NCBI GenBank assembly: GCA_016714465.1
Contig: JADKDT010000005.1
Coordinates: 124,001-188,000 of the forward strand
From: Candidatus Brachythrix odensensis
Lineage (GTDB): Bacteria; Chloroflexota; Anaerolineae; J036; Brachytrichaceae
Length of the DNA: 64,000 nucleotides
Direction of reading: 5' to 3'
Part shown: piece after piece, positions 44,664 through 53,592 of the stretch
Layout of the letters: the number at the start of each line of letters is the position of its first letter
Position numbering within the stretch: the first letter of the stretch is position 1
Made by a program: the position numbers and the translations under genes
Notes under the pieces: generated by a model
What the model was told of the DNA's origin: nothing
What the model saw: the letters and a program-made list of their open reading frames with translations, nothing else
The model's database searches: none

Positions 44664-46430
44664 CTACCCGCCCCCCGGATAGTCGTAGCCAATCTTCTTC
44701 TGAACGGCCGCGATCTGGGCGAACGCCTGCTTCAGCAGCTCCTGCTGGGTGTGGCCGAGCTTGCCCGGGTGCAGGCTGTTCCGGGGCGGACGCCCCGCCT
44801 GGATCGCCGCGAGCTGATGCTGCAAACGGATCTGCATCAGGAAATCGTAAGCGGCGGCGATCTCATCCCGGCTGGCCTCGGTGATCAGGCTGCGCTCGGC
44901 GAGCGCCGCGATCCGCTCCAGGGTGTGGGTCTGGCTGATCTGATGCCGGAGCGCGTACAGCCGGGCAAAGGTGACGATCGGCATCATCGCGTCCTTCAAG
45001 TCGATCTCCCCGGCATGCTCGGCCGCGCCCCCGCTCAAGTAGATGTTGCCGAGCAGGCGGAAGGGCGGCCGGAATGTCAGGGCGTTCTGGGCGAAGTGAT
45101 GCAGGAAGGCCGGATTGTCCAGCGGCGCCGCGTGAACGTGCCGGCGCAGGGCCTGGGCCAGCTCGGCATCCCCGGCGACTGCCCGGAAGTCCAGGAAGAT
45201 GCTGAAATCGGCGATCTCCTGCGGCTCGGCCGCGCGCACCCAGGCGTCAAAACCCGCTCGCCACTCGGACAGGGAGCGGCACCAGCGCGGATTGCTGGCC
45301 ATGACCTGGCCGCGGCAGGGCGCGTATCCGGCCTGGCGCAGGCCGTCGCACACCCGCCCGCCCAGGCGCAGGAAATACGCTGCCGCGGCTGCCGGATCGT
45401 CGCCCTCCACCGGGGCAAAGATGATGCCGTTGTCCTGATCGGTCAGCAGGGTTTGCTCCTGACGCCCCTGGCTGCCCATGGCGATGAAGACAAAGGCGGC
45501 CGGCGGCTGCCCGAGATCGTCAATGGCCAACTGGACCAGGCGCTCGGTCGCGGCGTCGCAGACCGAGGTCAACATGCTCGTGACATGCCGCGGGCGGGCG
45601 CTGCTGCCCAGCAGGCTCGCCGCCAGCGGGACGGCGCGCGCGCAGGCGGCGGCCACCGCGTCGGGCGTCGCGGCCCGCCCGATCTCGCGCAACAACACCA
45701 TTGGCCCGTAGCGCGGGAACTGAATCAGGGCGTTGCTGTCGATGACGCTGACGATGCTGCCATCCCGATCCTCCACCGCCAGATGCCGCACGCCGTGCTC
45801 CTCCATCCGCATCAGCGCCTCGTAGATCAGGGCGTTCTCCGCGATCCGGATGATCGGCGCGCTCATCACGGCGTGAATCGGGGTGGCCAACGCCTTGCTC
45901 TCAGACAGAACGCGGGCCCGCAGGTCCTGGTCGGTGACAATCCCGAGCATGGCCCCGGATTCGCTGGCGACCAGCGCCGCCGTCGCCTTGCGCTCAGTCA
46001 TCATCCGGGCGAGTTGTCCAACGGAGGTGTCCAATGCAACAACCAGCGCGTCCCGCCCAAGCGTGGTGATGGGCTCGTGCAGAAAGAGCAGCGACGCCTG
46101 CAGCTTGTCTATCAGCGTATCCCGCCCGGCCGCCTGGCGGCGGGCGGACGTGACATCCTGCAGCAGCCCGTCGATATAGGCTGGGTGGCGCAGGGCATTG
46201 CGGACCACGGCGGCTGAGAGCGAGAGGAAGCGGGCGTTGCCATCGGGAGCCTCGATCCGCAGGAGGTGATCGCGCAGCTCGCCCTCGGCGAGCAGCCCCT
46301 GAAACACGCGCTCGTAGTCACCCGGGTCGGCAAAGCAGTCGGCCAGAGCGGGCTGGGAGCCTTCGCCGTCCAGCGGCGGCGGCAGCAGCGCCCGCCCGGC
46401 CGGGTTGATACGGATGAAGACTCCCCGCCG
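44664..46430 (-). CDS. PHP-Cache-PAS-CBS-nucleotidyltransferase sensor, C-terminal fragment
   Basis: Second part of a giant sensor gene whose start is at 48378. The true frame joins near 46427 at a C4/G4 run. It encodes the second PAS domain (GVFIRINPAGRALLP...), a CBS pair (MMTERKATAALVASES, GIVTDQDLRARVLSESKALA, VMSAPIIRIAENALIYEALM), a DUF294 GlnD-like nucleotidyltransferase domain with AMGSQGRQEQTLLTDQDNGI, and the helical DUF294 C-terminal domain. In proteobacteria CBS-DUF294 genes commonly accompany actP acetate permease genes, as here. It may uridylylate or adenylylate a partner, or be a degenerate regulator; the GS...D-x-D motif is intact. Confidence 0.85.
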   Translation of the reverse strand, partial: RRGVFIRINPAGRALLPPPLDGEGSQPALADCFADPGDYERVFQGLLAEGELRDHLLRIEAPDGNARFLSLSAAVVRNALRHPAYIDGLLQDVTSARRQAAGRDTLIDKLQASLLFLHEPITTLGRDALVVALDTSVGQLARMMTERKATAALVASESGAMLGIVTDQDLRARVLSESKALATPIHAVMSAPIIRIAENALIYEALMRMEEHGVRHLAVEDRDGSIVSVIDSNALIQFPRYGPMVLLREIGRAATPDAVAAACARAVPLAASLLGSSARPRHVTSMLTSVCDAATERLVQLAIDDLGQPPAAFVFIAMGSQGRQEQTLLTDQDNGIIFAPVEGDDPAAAAAYFLRLGGRVCDGLRQAGYAPCRGQVMASNPRWCRSLSEWRAGFDAWVRAAEPQEIADFSIFLDFRAVAGDAELAQALRRHVHAAPLDNPAFLHHFAQNALTFRPPFRLLGNIYLSGGAAEHAGEIDLKDAMMPIVTFARLYALRHQISQTHTLERIAALAERSLITEASRDEIAAAYDFLMQIRLQHQLAAIQAGRPPRNSLHPGKLGHTQQELLKQAFAQIAAVQKKIGYDYPGGG

Positions 46431-48378
46431 GGCGGCCCGAGGCCCGGAATATGCCAACCGGCGCCGCTTCGGCCGCGGGCGCCAGCCCCTCGTCGCCGAC
46501 CGCGGTTGGGCGCCGGGCGATGTCCCTGGCCAGCAGAATGAATCCCGGCTGTCCGTCAAAGGCGATCGGGTTGAGGGTCAGAATGCACTCGGCCAGACCG
46601 CCGTCCCGCCGGGTCAGGCAACCCTCGATCGACTCGCCCAACGCGGAAGAATCACCCAATCTGCCGTCCAGGACCGCCCATAGCCCGGCGTTGCCGGCCT
46701 CGCGCGGCAGCACATCCGCCAGCTCCAGAAATTCGAGTTGAGGGGCGGTGTAGCCCAGCATGCCCAGGAAGGTGGGATTGGCATACCGGCAGCGGTCGTT
46801 CAGCACAAGCAGGGTGCCCTCGGTGGTCGCTTCGATCAGGGCCTGATACCGCGCGGTCGACTTGCCCAGGCTGTCGACGACCTCCTGGCGCTCCTTCTCC
46901 ACCCGCAGGCTCTGCTGCAGCACGAACAGGAGCAGCAGAACGATCGCGCCAAAGCTCGCCAGAGACGCGTTGATCAGGCTTTGCTCGATGCGGGCGATCT
47001 CCTGGCGCACGTCGTCGGTATACAGGCCAGTCCCGATGATCCACCCCCACGGCGCGAAGCCCTTGACATACGATTCTTTCGGCTCGAGGCGCCCCGGGTC
47101 GTCGTTCCACTGCCAAACGTAGTCGATGTAGCCCTGCCCATCGCGCCGGACCAGGGCGGCAAACTCGACAAAGATCGCGACCCCGCGCGGGTCTCTGAAA
47201 CTGGACAGATCCTGGCCATTCAAGTCTGTGCGATACGGGTGCATCAGCATGCGCGGCTGGGTGTCCTGTATCCAGAAGTAGTCCTTGCCCGCAGGACCGT
47301 AGCGCAGGGCCTGGACGACGGCCGTCGCGGCGGCCTGGGCCTGTTCGCGGGTGAGCGTGCCGTTTTGAGCGTCGCGCTCGTATGAAGCCAGGATGCTCCA
47401 GGCGGAGTTGGTCAGTTCGCGGATGAGCTCGCGCTTGCGTTCGAGCAGGGTGCGTTCGAAGGAAGGCAGGATCAGCCCCCAGAAGGCCGCCAGGAACAGA
47501 CCCATCGCGACCAGGGTCGGGAGCGCGATCCGCAGAACATACGAGCGGCGCCGGAACCGATGGGGCTCTCCCGTTGGGCGAGATGACCCTGGCCCGCCGG
47601 CGGCTGCCGGCGCGCCCGCGGAGGGGCTGTCCGCAAACGCAGGTCCGCCAAACATCACCGCCCGAAAACGGTTCCAGTCTTCGCGTGGCATGGCGATGCC
47701 AAGCGGCTGGCCTGCCTGGCCATTGCCACTGTGAAAATCGGTCCCGGCGCACACCAGCAGGTCGTGTTTTCGGGCGAGCTCGCGCAGGCCGGTTTGTTCA
47801 GCCTCCGAAAACTGGGCGTAGAGGGCCTCGATCCCGTCCAGCCCCTGCGCTTTCAGGTCCGCGACCAGCCCGTCGAGCCGGGCCGGGTCGGATTCAAAAT
47901 GCAGCGGATGGGCCAGGAAGGCGCGCCCGCCCGCGCGGTGGACGAGGGCGATGGCCTCGCCGATCTCGAGCCGTCCATCCGGGGCGGCGCTGGTCGCGGG
48001 CGGGGCACCGTCGGCCTGGCGGCTGCCGCTGGCTCGGCGCAGCGACCCGGCGATGCTGTGCGCCTCGAGGTTGCGCGCCTGGCGCAATGAAAGCAAGGTG
48101 GCGGCCATCTCCGGATGCTCGGGGTCGAATCCGTAGCCCAGCAGGTGCGCCTCGCGGCCAACGTGCTGGGTGGTCAGCTCGACCCCGGTCAGACTGGCGA
48201 TCCCGCGCTTCCGGAGCGCCTCCTGAAAGCGGGTTAGTCCCTCGATCGTGTCGTGGTCGGTCAGGGCCGCATAACGCACGCCCGCCGCATCCAAACCCGC
48301 CGCCAGCGCCTCGGGGGTCTGTTCACCATCACTGAAGAGGGTGTGGGTGTGGAAGTTGACCAGGACGGCGTCACCCAT
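46318..48378 (-). CDS. PHP-Cache-PAS-CBS-nucleotidyltransferase sensor, N-terminal fragment
   Basis: Frame from ATG 48378. Residues 1-~240 form a PHP phosphoesterase domain (NFHTHTLFSDGEQTPE, LTDHDTIEG, GVELT, FLAHPLHF, GTDFHSG; metal-binding His/Asp kept). Then come TM1 (~281-303), an extracytoplasmic single-Cache domain (~310-465, DYFWIQDTQPRMLMHPYRTD and GWIIGTGLYTDDV), TM2 (~470-490) and PAS1 (~505-625). Past about residue 640 this frame reads nonsense to its stop at 46318; the real protein continues in the other fragment (about 1,238 residues in total). It lies 55 bases downstream of the ActP gene. A PHP domain at the N-terminus of a Cache/PAS/CBS sensor is unusual. Confidence 0.85.
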   Translation of the reverse strand: MGDAVLVNFHTHTLFSDGEQTPEALAAGLDAAGVRYAALTDHDTIEGLTRFQEALRKRGIASLTGVELTTQHVGREAHLLGYGFDPEHPEMAATLLSLRQARNLEAHSIAGSLRRASGSRQADGAPPATSAAPDGRLEIGEAIALVHRAGGRAFLAHPLHFESDPARLDGLVADLKAQGLDGIEALYAQFSEAEQTGLRELARKHDLLVCAGTDFHSGNGQAGQPLGIAMPREDWNRFRAVMFGGPAFADSPSAGAPAAAGGPGSSRPTGEPHRFRRRSYVLRIALPTLVAMGLFLAAFWGLILPSFERTLLERKRELIRELTNSAWSILASYERDAQNGTLTREQAQAAATAVVQALRYGPAGKDYFWIQDTQPRMLMHPYRTDLNGQDLSSFRDPRGVAIFVEFAALVRRDGQGYIDYVWQWNDDPGRLEPKESYVKGFAPWGWIIGTGLYTDDVRQEIARIEQSLINASLASFGAIVLLLLFVLQQSLRVEKERQEVVDSLGKSTARYQALIEATTEGTLLVLNDRCRYANPTFLGMLGYTAPQLEFLELADVLPREAGNAGLWAVLDGRLGDSSALGESIEGCLTRRDGGLAECILTLNPIAFDGQPGFILLARDIARRPTAVGDEGLAPAAEAAPVGIFRASGRPAGSLHPYQPGRAGAAAAAAGRRRLPARSGRLLCRPG

Positions 48379-48433
48379 ATTTCTTGACAGGGCCGGGCGC
48401 GAAGTTGTGGCCGCCCGGCCCTCGGCGGCTGGA

Positions 48434-50332
48434 CTATGCCATGGCCAGCGCGCGCTTTGGCGTCAGCAGCGAGACCACGATCAAAGTGACAAAGCTCAAC
48501 GGAATCGAGATGATGCCCGGGTTGTTGAGCGGGATCGGCGCGTCGAGCGGGTTCAACCCGTAGAGCGTATACAGCTCGGGCGAGAACGCGATCAACCCGA
48601 GCGACGAGACGATGCCAACGATGATCGAGGCGGCGATGCCTTTGGCCGTGGTCCGCTTCCAAAACAGCAGCATCAGGATGGCCGGCAGGTTGGCCGAGGC
48701 CGCCACCGCAAAGGCCAGCCCGACCAGGAAGGTGACATTGATGCCCTTGAACAGGATCCCGAGCACAATCGCGATCCCGCCGATGACAAAGGCCGAGATC
48801 TTGCCGGCGTTAACCTTCTGGCGATCATCCATCTTGATCTTGAAGAAGCGGTCGAACAGGTCGTGGGCGATGGCGCCCGAGGCGGCCACGATCAGCCCGC
48901 TGACCGTGCCCAGAATCGTCGCAAAGGCGATGGCCGAGATCACCGCGAAGAGCAGCTCGCCGAAGGAGCGGGCCAGGAGCGGGGCCGACATATTGCTGTC
49001 GGCCGGGTTGATTACCCCGCTGGTCATGGCGCCCAGACCCATGTAGAGCGTGAGGATGTAGAAGGCGCCGATCGCGGCGATGGCGACGATCGTGGACTTG
49101 CGCGCGCTGGCCGAGTTGGGCACCGTGTAGTAACGGATGAGGATATGCGGTAATGCGGCTGTGCCGAGGAACAGAGCCAGCATCAGCGACAGGAAATCCA
49201 GGCGCTCCAGCGGCGTGCCTTCAACCTTGAACTTGAGGCCGGGGCGCATGATCCGGTCGCCCGAGACCACGTCGGGATAGTAGGCGGTCACCTTGTCGCC
49301 GTTGCCGTCGGTGAAATTGGCGGTCTTCCAGGTGCGCACCGCGGTGTCCTTGTCGGTGATGACCGACAGGAATTCGAGCGGCGAGGGCAAGCTGCCGGTC
49401 GAGACATCGCTCTGGCCCTTGATCTTCTCCAGGTTGCCCACCTGGCGCAGTTGGTTGGTCGGCGAGGCCGGCGCGCCGTTGATCCATGGGCCGTCCTTTC
49501 GGGTGACAACCGATTGGTTCTCCTTGAGGGTGATGACCCCGGCGTTGTCGGCCACCGACCACCAGCTTTCCTTGCCATCCCGGGCGAGTTTGACCATGAC
49601 CGGGGCGCCCTTGACCGTTTTCTGTTCCACAACCCGCCAGGCCGGATCGGAGACGCTGATGCTGTCGCCGGATTTTGCCGCCGCCAGCTCCGAGTACTTG
49701 TAGAACGGCACGGTGCCGCCCTGATCGGGCTGGGTGGTGAACCCGCGCAGCACGACCGCGCCCACCAGGATGGCCGAGAAGATGATCAGCAGGCCGCCCT
49801 TGAGGAACTGGACATAGGTCGTCGAGGCCATGCCCGCGGTGGCGACGATGGTGATGACGATCGCGCCGACCATCACCACCCCCCAGGCGTGCGGGATGCC
49901 GAGCAGGGGCTCAACCAGCACCCCCGCGCCGACCATCTGCGGGATGAGATAGCAGATCGAGACGACCAGGGTGCTGATCGCGGCGAACAGCTTGATCCCG
50001 CGCGAGTTGTAGTTGGCGTCCACCGCATCGGTGAAGGTGTATTTGCCCAGGCGCTTGAGCGGCTCAGCCACCACGAACAACGCCACAATCCAACCCGCAA
50101 GATAGCCGATGGAGTAAAGGAAGCCGTCGTAGCCGGCCGTGGCGATCAAGCCGCAGATGCCGAGAAAGGACGCGGCCGAGAGGTAGTCGCCGGCAAAGGC
50201 GATGCCATTCACGCCCCAGTGGATTTTGCCGCCGGCGGCGTAGTAGCCGCTGGCGGTCTTGGCTTTGTTGCCCAGATAGAGCGACAGGCCGACGACAAAG
50301 ACGACAAACAAGAGAAAGACAATGATTGCCAT
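48434..50332 (-). CDS. actP: Sodium:solute symporter, ActP-like (acetate permease family)
   Basis: 632 residues, SSS family. N-terminal YYAAGGKIHWGVNGIAFAGDYLSAASFLG, the FLKGGLLIIFSAILVGAVVL helix, then the later helices (LALFLGTAALPHILIRYYT, TILGTVSGLIVAASGAIAHD) match ActP. About 170 residues (roughly 200-375) between two helices form a hydrophilic, probably extracytoplasmic insert not present in E. coli ActP (549 aa). Its ATG lies four bases after the DUF485 stop, as in yjcH-actP. Na+- or H+-coupled uptake of acetate or another short carboxylate is likely. Confidence 0.9.
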   Translation of the reverse strand: MAIIVFLLFVVFVVGLSLYLGNKAKTASGYYAAGGKIHWGVNGIAFAGDYLSAASFLGICGLIATAGYDGFLYSIGYLAGWIVALFVVAEPLKRLGKYTFTDAVDANYNSRGIKLFAAISTLVVSICYLIPQMVGAGVLVEPLLGIPHAWGVVMVGAIVITIVATAGMASTTYVQFLKGGLLIIFSAILVGAVVLRGFTTQPDQGGTVPFYKYSELAAAKSGDSISVSDPAWRVVEQKTVKGAPVMVKLARDGKESWWSVADNAGVITLKENQSVVTRKDGPWINGAPASPTNQLRQVGNLEKIKGQSDVSTGSLPSPLEFLSVITDKDTAVRTWKTANFTDGNGDKVTAYYPDVVSGDRIMRPGLKFKVEGTPLERLDFLSLMLALFLGTAALPHILIRYYTVPNSASARKSTIVAIAAIGAFYILTLYMGLGAMTSGVINPADSNMSAPLLARSFGELLFAVISAIAFATILGTVSGLIVAASGAIAHDLFDRFFKIKMDDRQKVNAGKISAFVIGGIAIVLGILFKGINVTFLVGLAFAVAASANLPAILMLLFWKRTTAKGIAASIIVGIVSSLGLIAFSPELYTLYGLNPLDAPIPLNNPGIISIPLSFVTLIVVSLLTPKRALAMA

Positions 50333-50336
50333 GAGG

Positions 50337-50648
50337 TTACGCCTTTGTCGACGCGGATCCGGCGCCCGCGGCTTTGTCGGCCTGGGCGTACTCGGCCTCT
50401 TTCTTGAGGCACATCGCGTTGTAGAGCAGGGCTTCGAGCAGGGCGACGATGATCAGGGTGAAGCCATACACCGTCGCCAGGTTCAGCCCGGCGAAGACGA
50501 TCGTGCCCATCGTCGGCGGACTGAGCAGATTGATGGCCACAAACGCGGCATAGAAGAGGGAATAGAGGACGAACATCAGGATGCCGAGGCGCATCTTGTA
50601 GGGTCCCGCAGGATCCTTCGCCGCGGGGGTCGCGGGTTCATGCAGCAT
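50337..50648 (-). CDS. yjcH: DUF485 membrane protein (YjcH-like)
   Basis: 103 residues with two membrane helices (LGILMFVLYSLFYAAFVAIN and GLNLATVYGFTLIIVALLEALLYN). DUF485 genes nearly always precede actP and are thought to be small accessory subunits of the symporter. AAAGGAG precedes the ATG. The family E hairpin at 50715-50763 lies upstream. Confidence 0.9.
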   Translation of the reverse strand: MLHEPATPAAKDPAGPYKMRLGILMFVLYSLFYAAFVAINLLSPPTMGTIVFAGLNLATVYGFTLIIVALLEALLYNAMCLKKEAEYAQADKAAGAGSASTKA

Positions 50649-50714
50649 GAGGAAGCTCCTTTGCGTAAGTCGGTTGACCTATTCTATTCCGGTGTTTTTC
50701 CGCGCCGGGAATTC

Positions 50715-50763
50715 TGTCGAGAGCGATATCCCCTGGCAAAGCCAGGGGATATCGCTCTCGACA
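50715..50763. repeat. Triloop hairpin, family E
   Basis: 23-nt perfect arms (GTCGAGAGCGATATCCCC...), loop AAA, between the flavoprotein gene's 3' side and the DUF485 promoter. Confidence 0.9.
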
Positions 50764-50764
50764 A

Positions 50765-52360
50765 CTACCGCATGCTCAGCGCCACGAACTGGGCGATCTT
50801 GATCCCGTCGATGGCGGCCGACAGAATGCCCCCGGCGTAGCCCGCGCCCTCGCCGCCCGGATACAGCCCGGCCGTGTTCACACTCTGGCCGTCATCCTTC
50901 CGGGTGATCCGAATCGGCGATGAGGTACGGGTCTCGACCCCGGTCAAGAGCGCGTCATCCATCGCAAAACCGGCGATCTGCCGATCAAAGACGGGCAGCG
51001 CCTCGCGGATGGCGGCGATGGCATAGTCGGGCAGACAGGCGCTTAGGTCGGCCGGATGCACCCCGGGCGTATAGGACGGGATCACGCTGCCCAGCTCGGT
51101 CGACGGGCGGCCGGCCAGGAAATCCCCGACCCGCTGGCCGGGCGCTTCATACGTTCCGCCGCCCAACGCAAAGGCGCGCGACTCCAACTCCCGCTGCAGG
51201 TCCATCCCGGCCAGCGGCCCGCCCGGGAAGTCGTCGACGGTCAGGCCGACCACGATGGCGCTGTTGGCATTCCGCTCCCGGCGTGAGTATTGGCTCATCC
51301 CGTTGGTCACAATCCGCCCCGGCTCCGAGGCCGCCGCGACCACCGTGCCGCCCGGGCACATGCAGAAGCTGTATACCGAGCGCCCGTTGGCGCAGTGATG
51401 GACCAGTTTGTAGTCGGCCGCGCCAAGAATCTCGTTCCCCACCTGCGGGCCGAAACGGGCCCGATCGATCAGCGATTGGGGGTGCTCGATCCGAAACCCG
51501 ATCGAGAAGGGTTTGGGCTCGATGTGGACGCCTCGCTCGAGCAGCATCTGGAAGGTGTCCCGGGCGCTGTGGCCGACCGCCAGCACGATGTGCCCGGATG
51601 CGAGACGCTCGCCGCCGGCCAGCACGACCCCCCGCGCCCGGCCGTCCTCGATGAGGAGGTCGTCGACCCGCGATTGGAAGCGGAACTCGCCGCCCAGGGC
51701 CTCAATCTCGGTCCGCATGCGCTGCACAACGGCCACCAGCCTAAGCGTGCCGATATGCGGCTTGCTGACATACAGGATCTCGGGCGGCGCGCCGGCCTTG
51801 ACGAACTCGGTCAGCACCTTGCGCCCGTAATACTCCGGGTCGCCGACGCGGGTGTACAGCTTGCCGTCCGAAAAAGTGCCGGCCCCGCCCTCGCCAAATT
51901 GGACATTCGACTCCGGGTCGAGCACGCCCTTGCGCCAGAAGTTGAAGGTGTCGACGGTCCGCTCGCGCACGGCTTTGCCGCGCTCGAGCAGGATCGGGCG
52001 AAAGCCCATTTGAGCCAGGACCAGCCCGGCGAACAGCCCGCACGGCCCGGTCCCGATGATGATCGGGCGCTCGGTCAGCCCGGCTGGCGCGCGCGCGACG
52101 GGGTGATAGCCCATATCGGGGGCGGCCCGCACATGCGGGTCCTTGTTGAAGCGTTTGAGAAGCTGCGCCTCGTGGGCGGTCTCGACATCCAAGGTGTAGA
52201 CCAGGGTAATGGCGTTCTTTTTTCGGGCGTCGTAGCTGCGCTTGTAAATGGTGTAGCCGATCAGCTCGCTGGGATTGAGGCGCAGCGCCTTGAGGATGGC
52301 GGTCTTGAGCGCCTCCTCAGGGTGATCGAGCGGGAGCTTGACGTCGGTCAGGCGGAGCAT
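50765..52360 (-). CDS. FAD-dependent dehydrogenase/oxidoreductase, COG2509 family
   Basis: 531 residues. The N-terminal ~100 residues are the family's own domain (LNPSELIGYTIYKRSYDARK). The FAD-binding Rossmann motif is IIIGTGPCGLFAGLVLAQMGF followed by LLERGKAVRER. GEGGAGTFSDGKL and the C-terminal GLYPGGEGAGYAGGILSAAIDG are strongly conserved in this NAD(FAD)-utilising group. The physiological reaction is unknown. ATG at 52360 starts the conserved N-terminus; the frame is open far upstream, over the next gene, without similarity. Confidence 0.92.
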   Translation of the reverse strand: MLRLTDVKLPLDHPEEALKTAILKALRLNPSELIGYTIYKRSYDARKKNAITLVYTLDVETAHEAQLLKRFNKDPHVRAAPDMGYHPVARAPAGLTERPIIIGTGPCGLFAGLVLAQMGFRPILLERGKAVRERTVDTFNFWRKGVLDPESNVQFGEGGAGTFSDGKLYTRVGDPEYYGRKVLTEFVKAGAPPEILYVSKPHIGTLRLVAVVQRMRTEIEALGGEFRFQSRVDDLLIEDGRARGVVLAGGERLASGHIVLAVGHSARDTFQMLLERGVHIEPKPFSIGFRIEHPQSLIDRARFGPQVGNEILGAADYKLVHHCANGRSVYSFCMCPGGTVVAAASEPGRIVTNGMSQYSRRERNANSAIVVGLTVDDFPGGPLAGMDLQRELESRAFALGGGTYEAPGQRVGDFLAGRPSTELGSVIPSYTPGVHPADLSACLPDYAIAAIREALPVFDRQIAGFAMDDALLTGVETRTSSPIRITRKDDGQSVNTAGLYPGGEGAGYAGGILSAAIDGIKIAQFVALSMR

Positions 52361-52370
52361 GGGAGGTTTT

Positions 52371-52415
52371 TCCGGAAGCAAGATGGCCGGCGGAGCCGGC
52401 CATCTTGCTTCCGGA
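52371..52415. repeat. Triloop hairpin, family E
   Basis: 21-nt perfect arms (TCCGGAAGCAAGATGGCC...), loop GGA, between two minus-strand genes. Confidence 0.9.
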
Positions 52416-52428
52416 CACTGTTCCGGGC

Positions 52429-53397
52429 TTAATGCCCGATTAATTCCGCGAACTTCTTCAGATCGATGTTCCCGCCCGAGACGATGGCGACGATTGGGCC
52501 CGGGCCGGCCTTGCCGGTCAAGGCGGCCGCGAGCGGCAGGGCCCCCGCGCCTTCCGAGATGATGCGGGCCTTCTCGGCCATCAGGCGCATGGCCTGCTTG
52601 ACCTGCTCCAGGCTGACCACGATGCAGCCATCGAGCACGGGCCGCATGCGCTCCCACATGCGCGGGAAAACGCTCTGTCCGCCGGCGCCATCGACAAAGC
52701 TGGGCTTCCAGTCTTTGAACACCTGGGCGGAGCCGGCCGCCAACGACAGCGCCGTGGGCGCGGCGGTCTCGGGCTCGGCCCCCCAAACCTTGATGGCCGG
52801 GTTGAGGGCCTTGAGCGCCGTGCCAACGCCCGTCACCAACCCGCCTCCGCCAATGCCGGCGATAACGGCGGCCGTGTCGGGCGCGTCCTCGAAGATCTCG
52901 AGGCCCATGGTCGCGTGCCCGGCGATGAAGTTGTGATCGTCGAAGGGATGCACAAAGGTTCCTTCGACCCCGGCGTAGGCGCGCTCCTCGAGCGCCTTCC
53001 AGGCGACGTCGTAGGGCACGAGCACCAGCCGCGCGCCCAGGGCCCGCATCCGGTCGAGTTTTGAGGTCGGCGCGGTCTCGATCGCCACCACCGTGCACGG
53101 CACGCGGGCCTGGCGGGCGGCATAGGCGACGCCCTGCCCGGCATTGCCCGCGCTGATCGTCCATACCCCCTTCTGGCGCTCGGCCTCGGACAGCATGGCG
53201 ACAGCATTGGCCGCGCCGCGCAGCTTGTAAGCGTTGATCGGCTGGAGATTCTCGAGCTTGAGGCGAATATCCGGGAAGTCCGGCCCGAGCTCGAGGCGGA
53301 CCAGGGGTGTGCGTATGATCGTCTTCGCGATCCGGGCGCGCGCCTCGCGGATTTCGTCCAATGTGATCGGGCGGACGGGTTCGGGGGAGGTGGGCAT
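52429..53397 (-). CDS. Threonine/serine dehydratase-like PLP enzyme (fold type II)
   Basis: 322 residues. The PLP Schiff-base Lys is in PINAYKLRGAANAV, the cofactor phosphate loop is GIGGGGLVTGVG, and VSGGNIDLKKFAEL ends the protein, as in catabolic threonine dehydratase and serine racemase. No ACT regulatory domain, so it is of the short form. TISAGNAGQGVAYAARQ is the substrate Asn loop. The start at 53397 is fixed by TACAAT seven bases upstream; the open frame beyond runs into a family B repeat. Confidence 0.9.
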   Translation of the reverse strand: MPTSPEPVRPITLDEIREARARIAKTIIRTPLVRLELGPDFPDIRLKLENLQPINAYKLRGAANAVAMLSEAERQKGVWTISAGNAGQGVAYAARQARVPCTVVAIETAPTSKLDRMRALGARLVLVPYDVAWKALEERAYAGVEGTFVHPFDDHNFIAGHATMGLEIFEDAPDTAAVIAGIGGGGLVTGVGTALKALNPAIKVWGAEPETAAPTALSLAAGSAQVFKDWKPSFVDGAGGQSVFPRMWERMRPVLDGCIVVSLEQVKQAMRLMAEKARIISEGAGALPLAAALTGKAGPGPIVAIVSGGNIDLKKFAELIGH

Positions 53398-53404
53398 TGG
53401 CGCG

Positions 53405-53410
53405 ATTGTA
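53405..53410 (-). promoter_or_regulatory. TANNNT -10 element for the dehydratase gene
   Basis: TACAAT on the minus strand, seven bases before the ATG at 53397; leaderless transcript predicted. Confidence 0.6.
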
Positions 53411-53443
53411 TCCGCCGGCGCGGAAATGACTGGCGGGCGAACG

Positions 53444-53550
53444 GGATCTATCCGCAGATTACGCCGATTTCCGCCGATTGGGTGTTTGCGACAGATGGCG
53501 CCAATACAAAAAGGCATCTGCGCGAATCGGCGAAATCTGCGGATAGATCC
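53444..53550. repeat. Family B palindrome with long loop
   Basis: Arms 53444-53469 and 53525-53550 (26 nt, one mismatch) carry the CCGCAGATT core; the ~55-nt centre has further partial inverted copies. It lies between the dehydratase promoter and the corA 3' end. Confidence 0.85.
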
Positions 53551-53592
53551 CCGCGGCCTGCGGAGTCTTGCGCGGAGGGCGCCGCACTGTAT

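Noticed and set aside
52361..53164. N-terminal extension of the COG2509 flavoprotein over the dehydratase gene
   Set aside because: The frame is open by chance; the upstream translation is Arg/Gly-rich and unlike the family, whose N-terminus begins at 52360.
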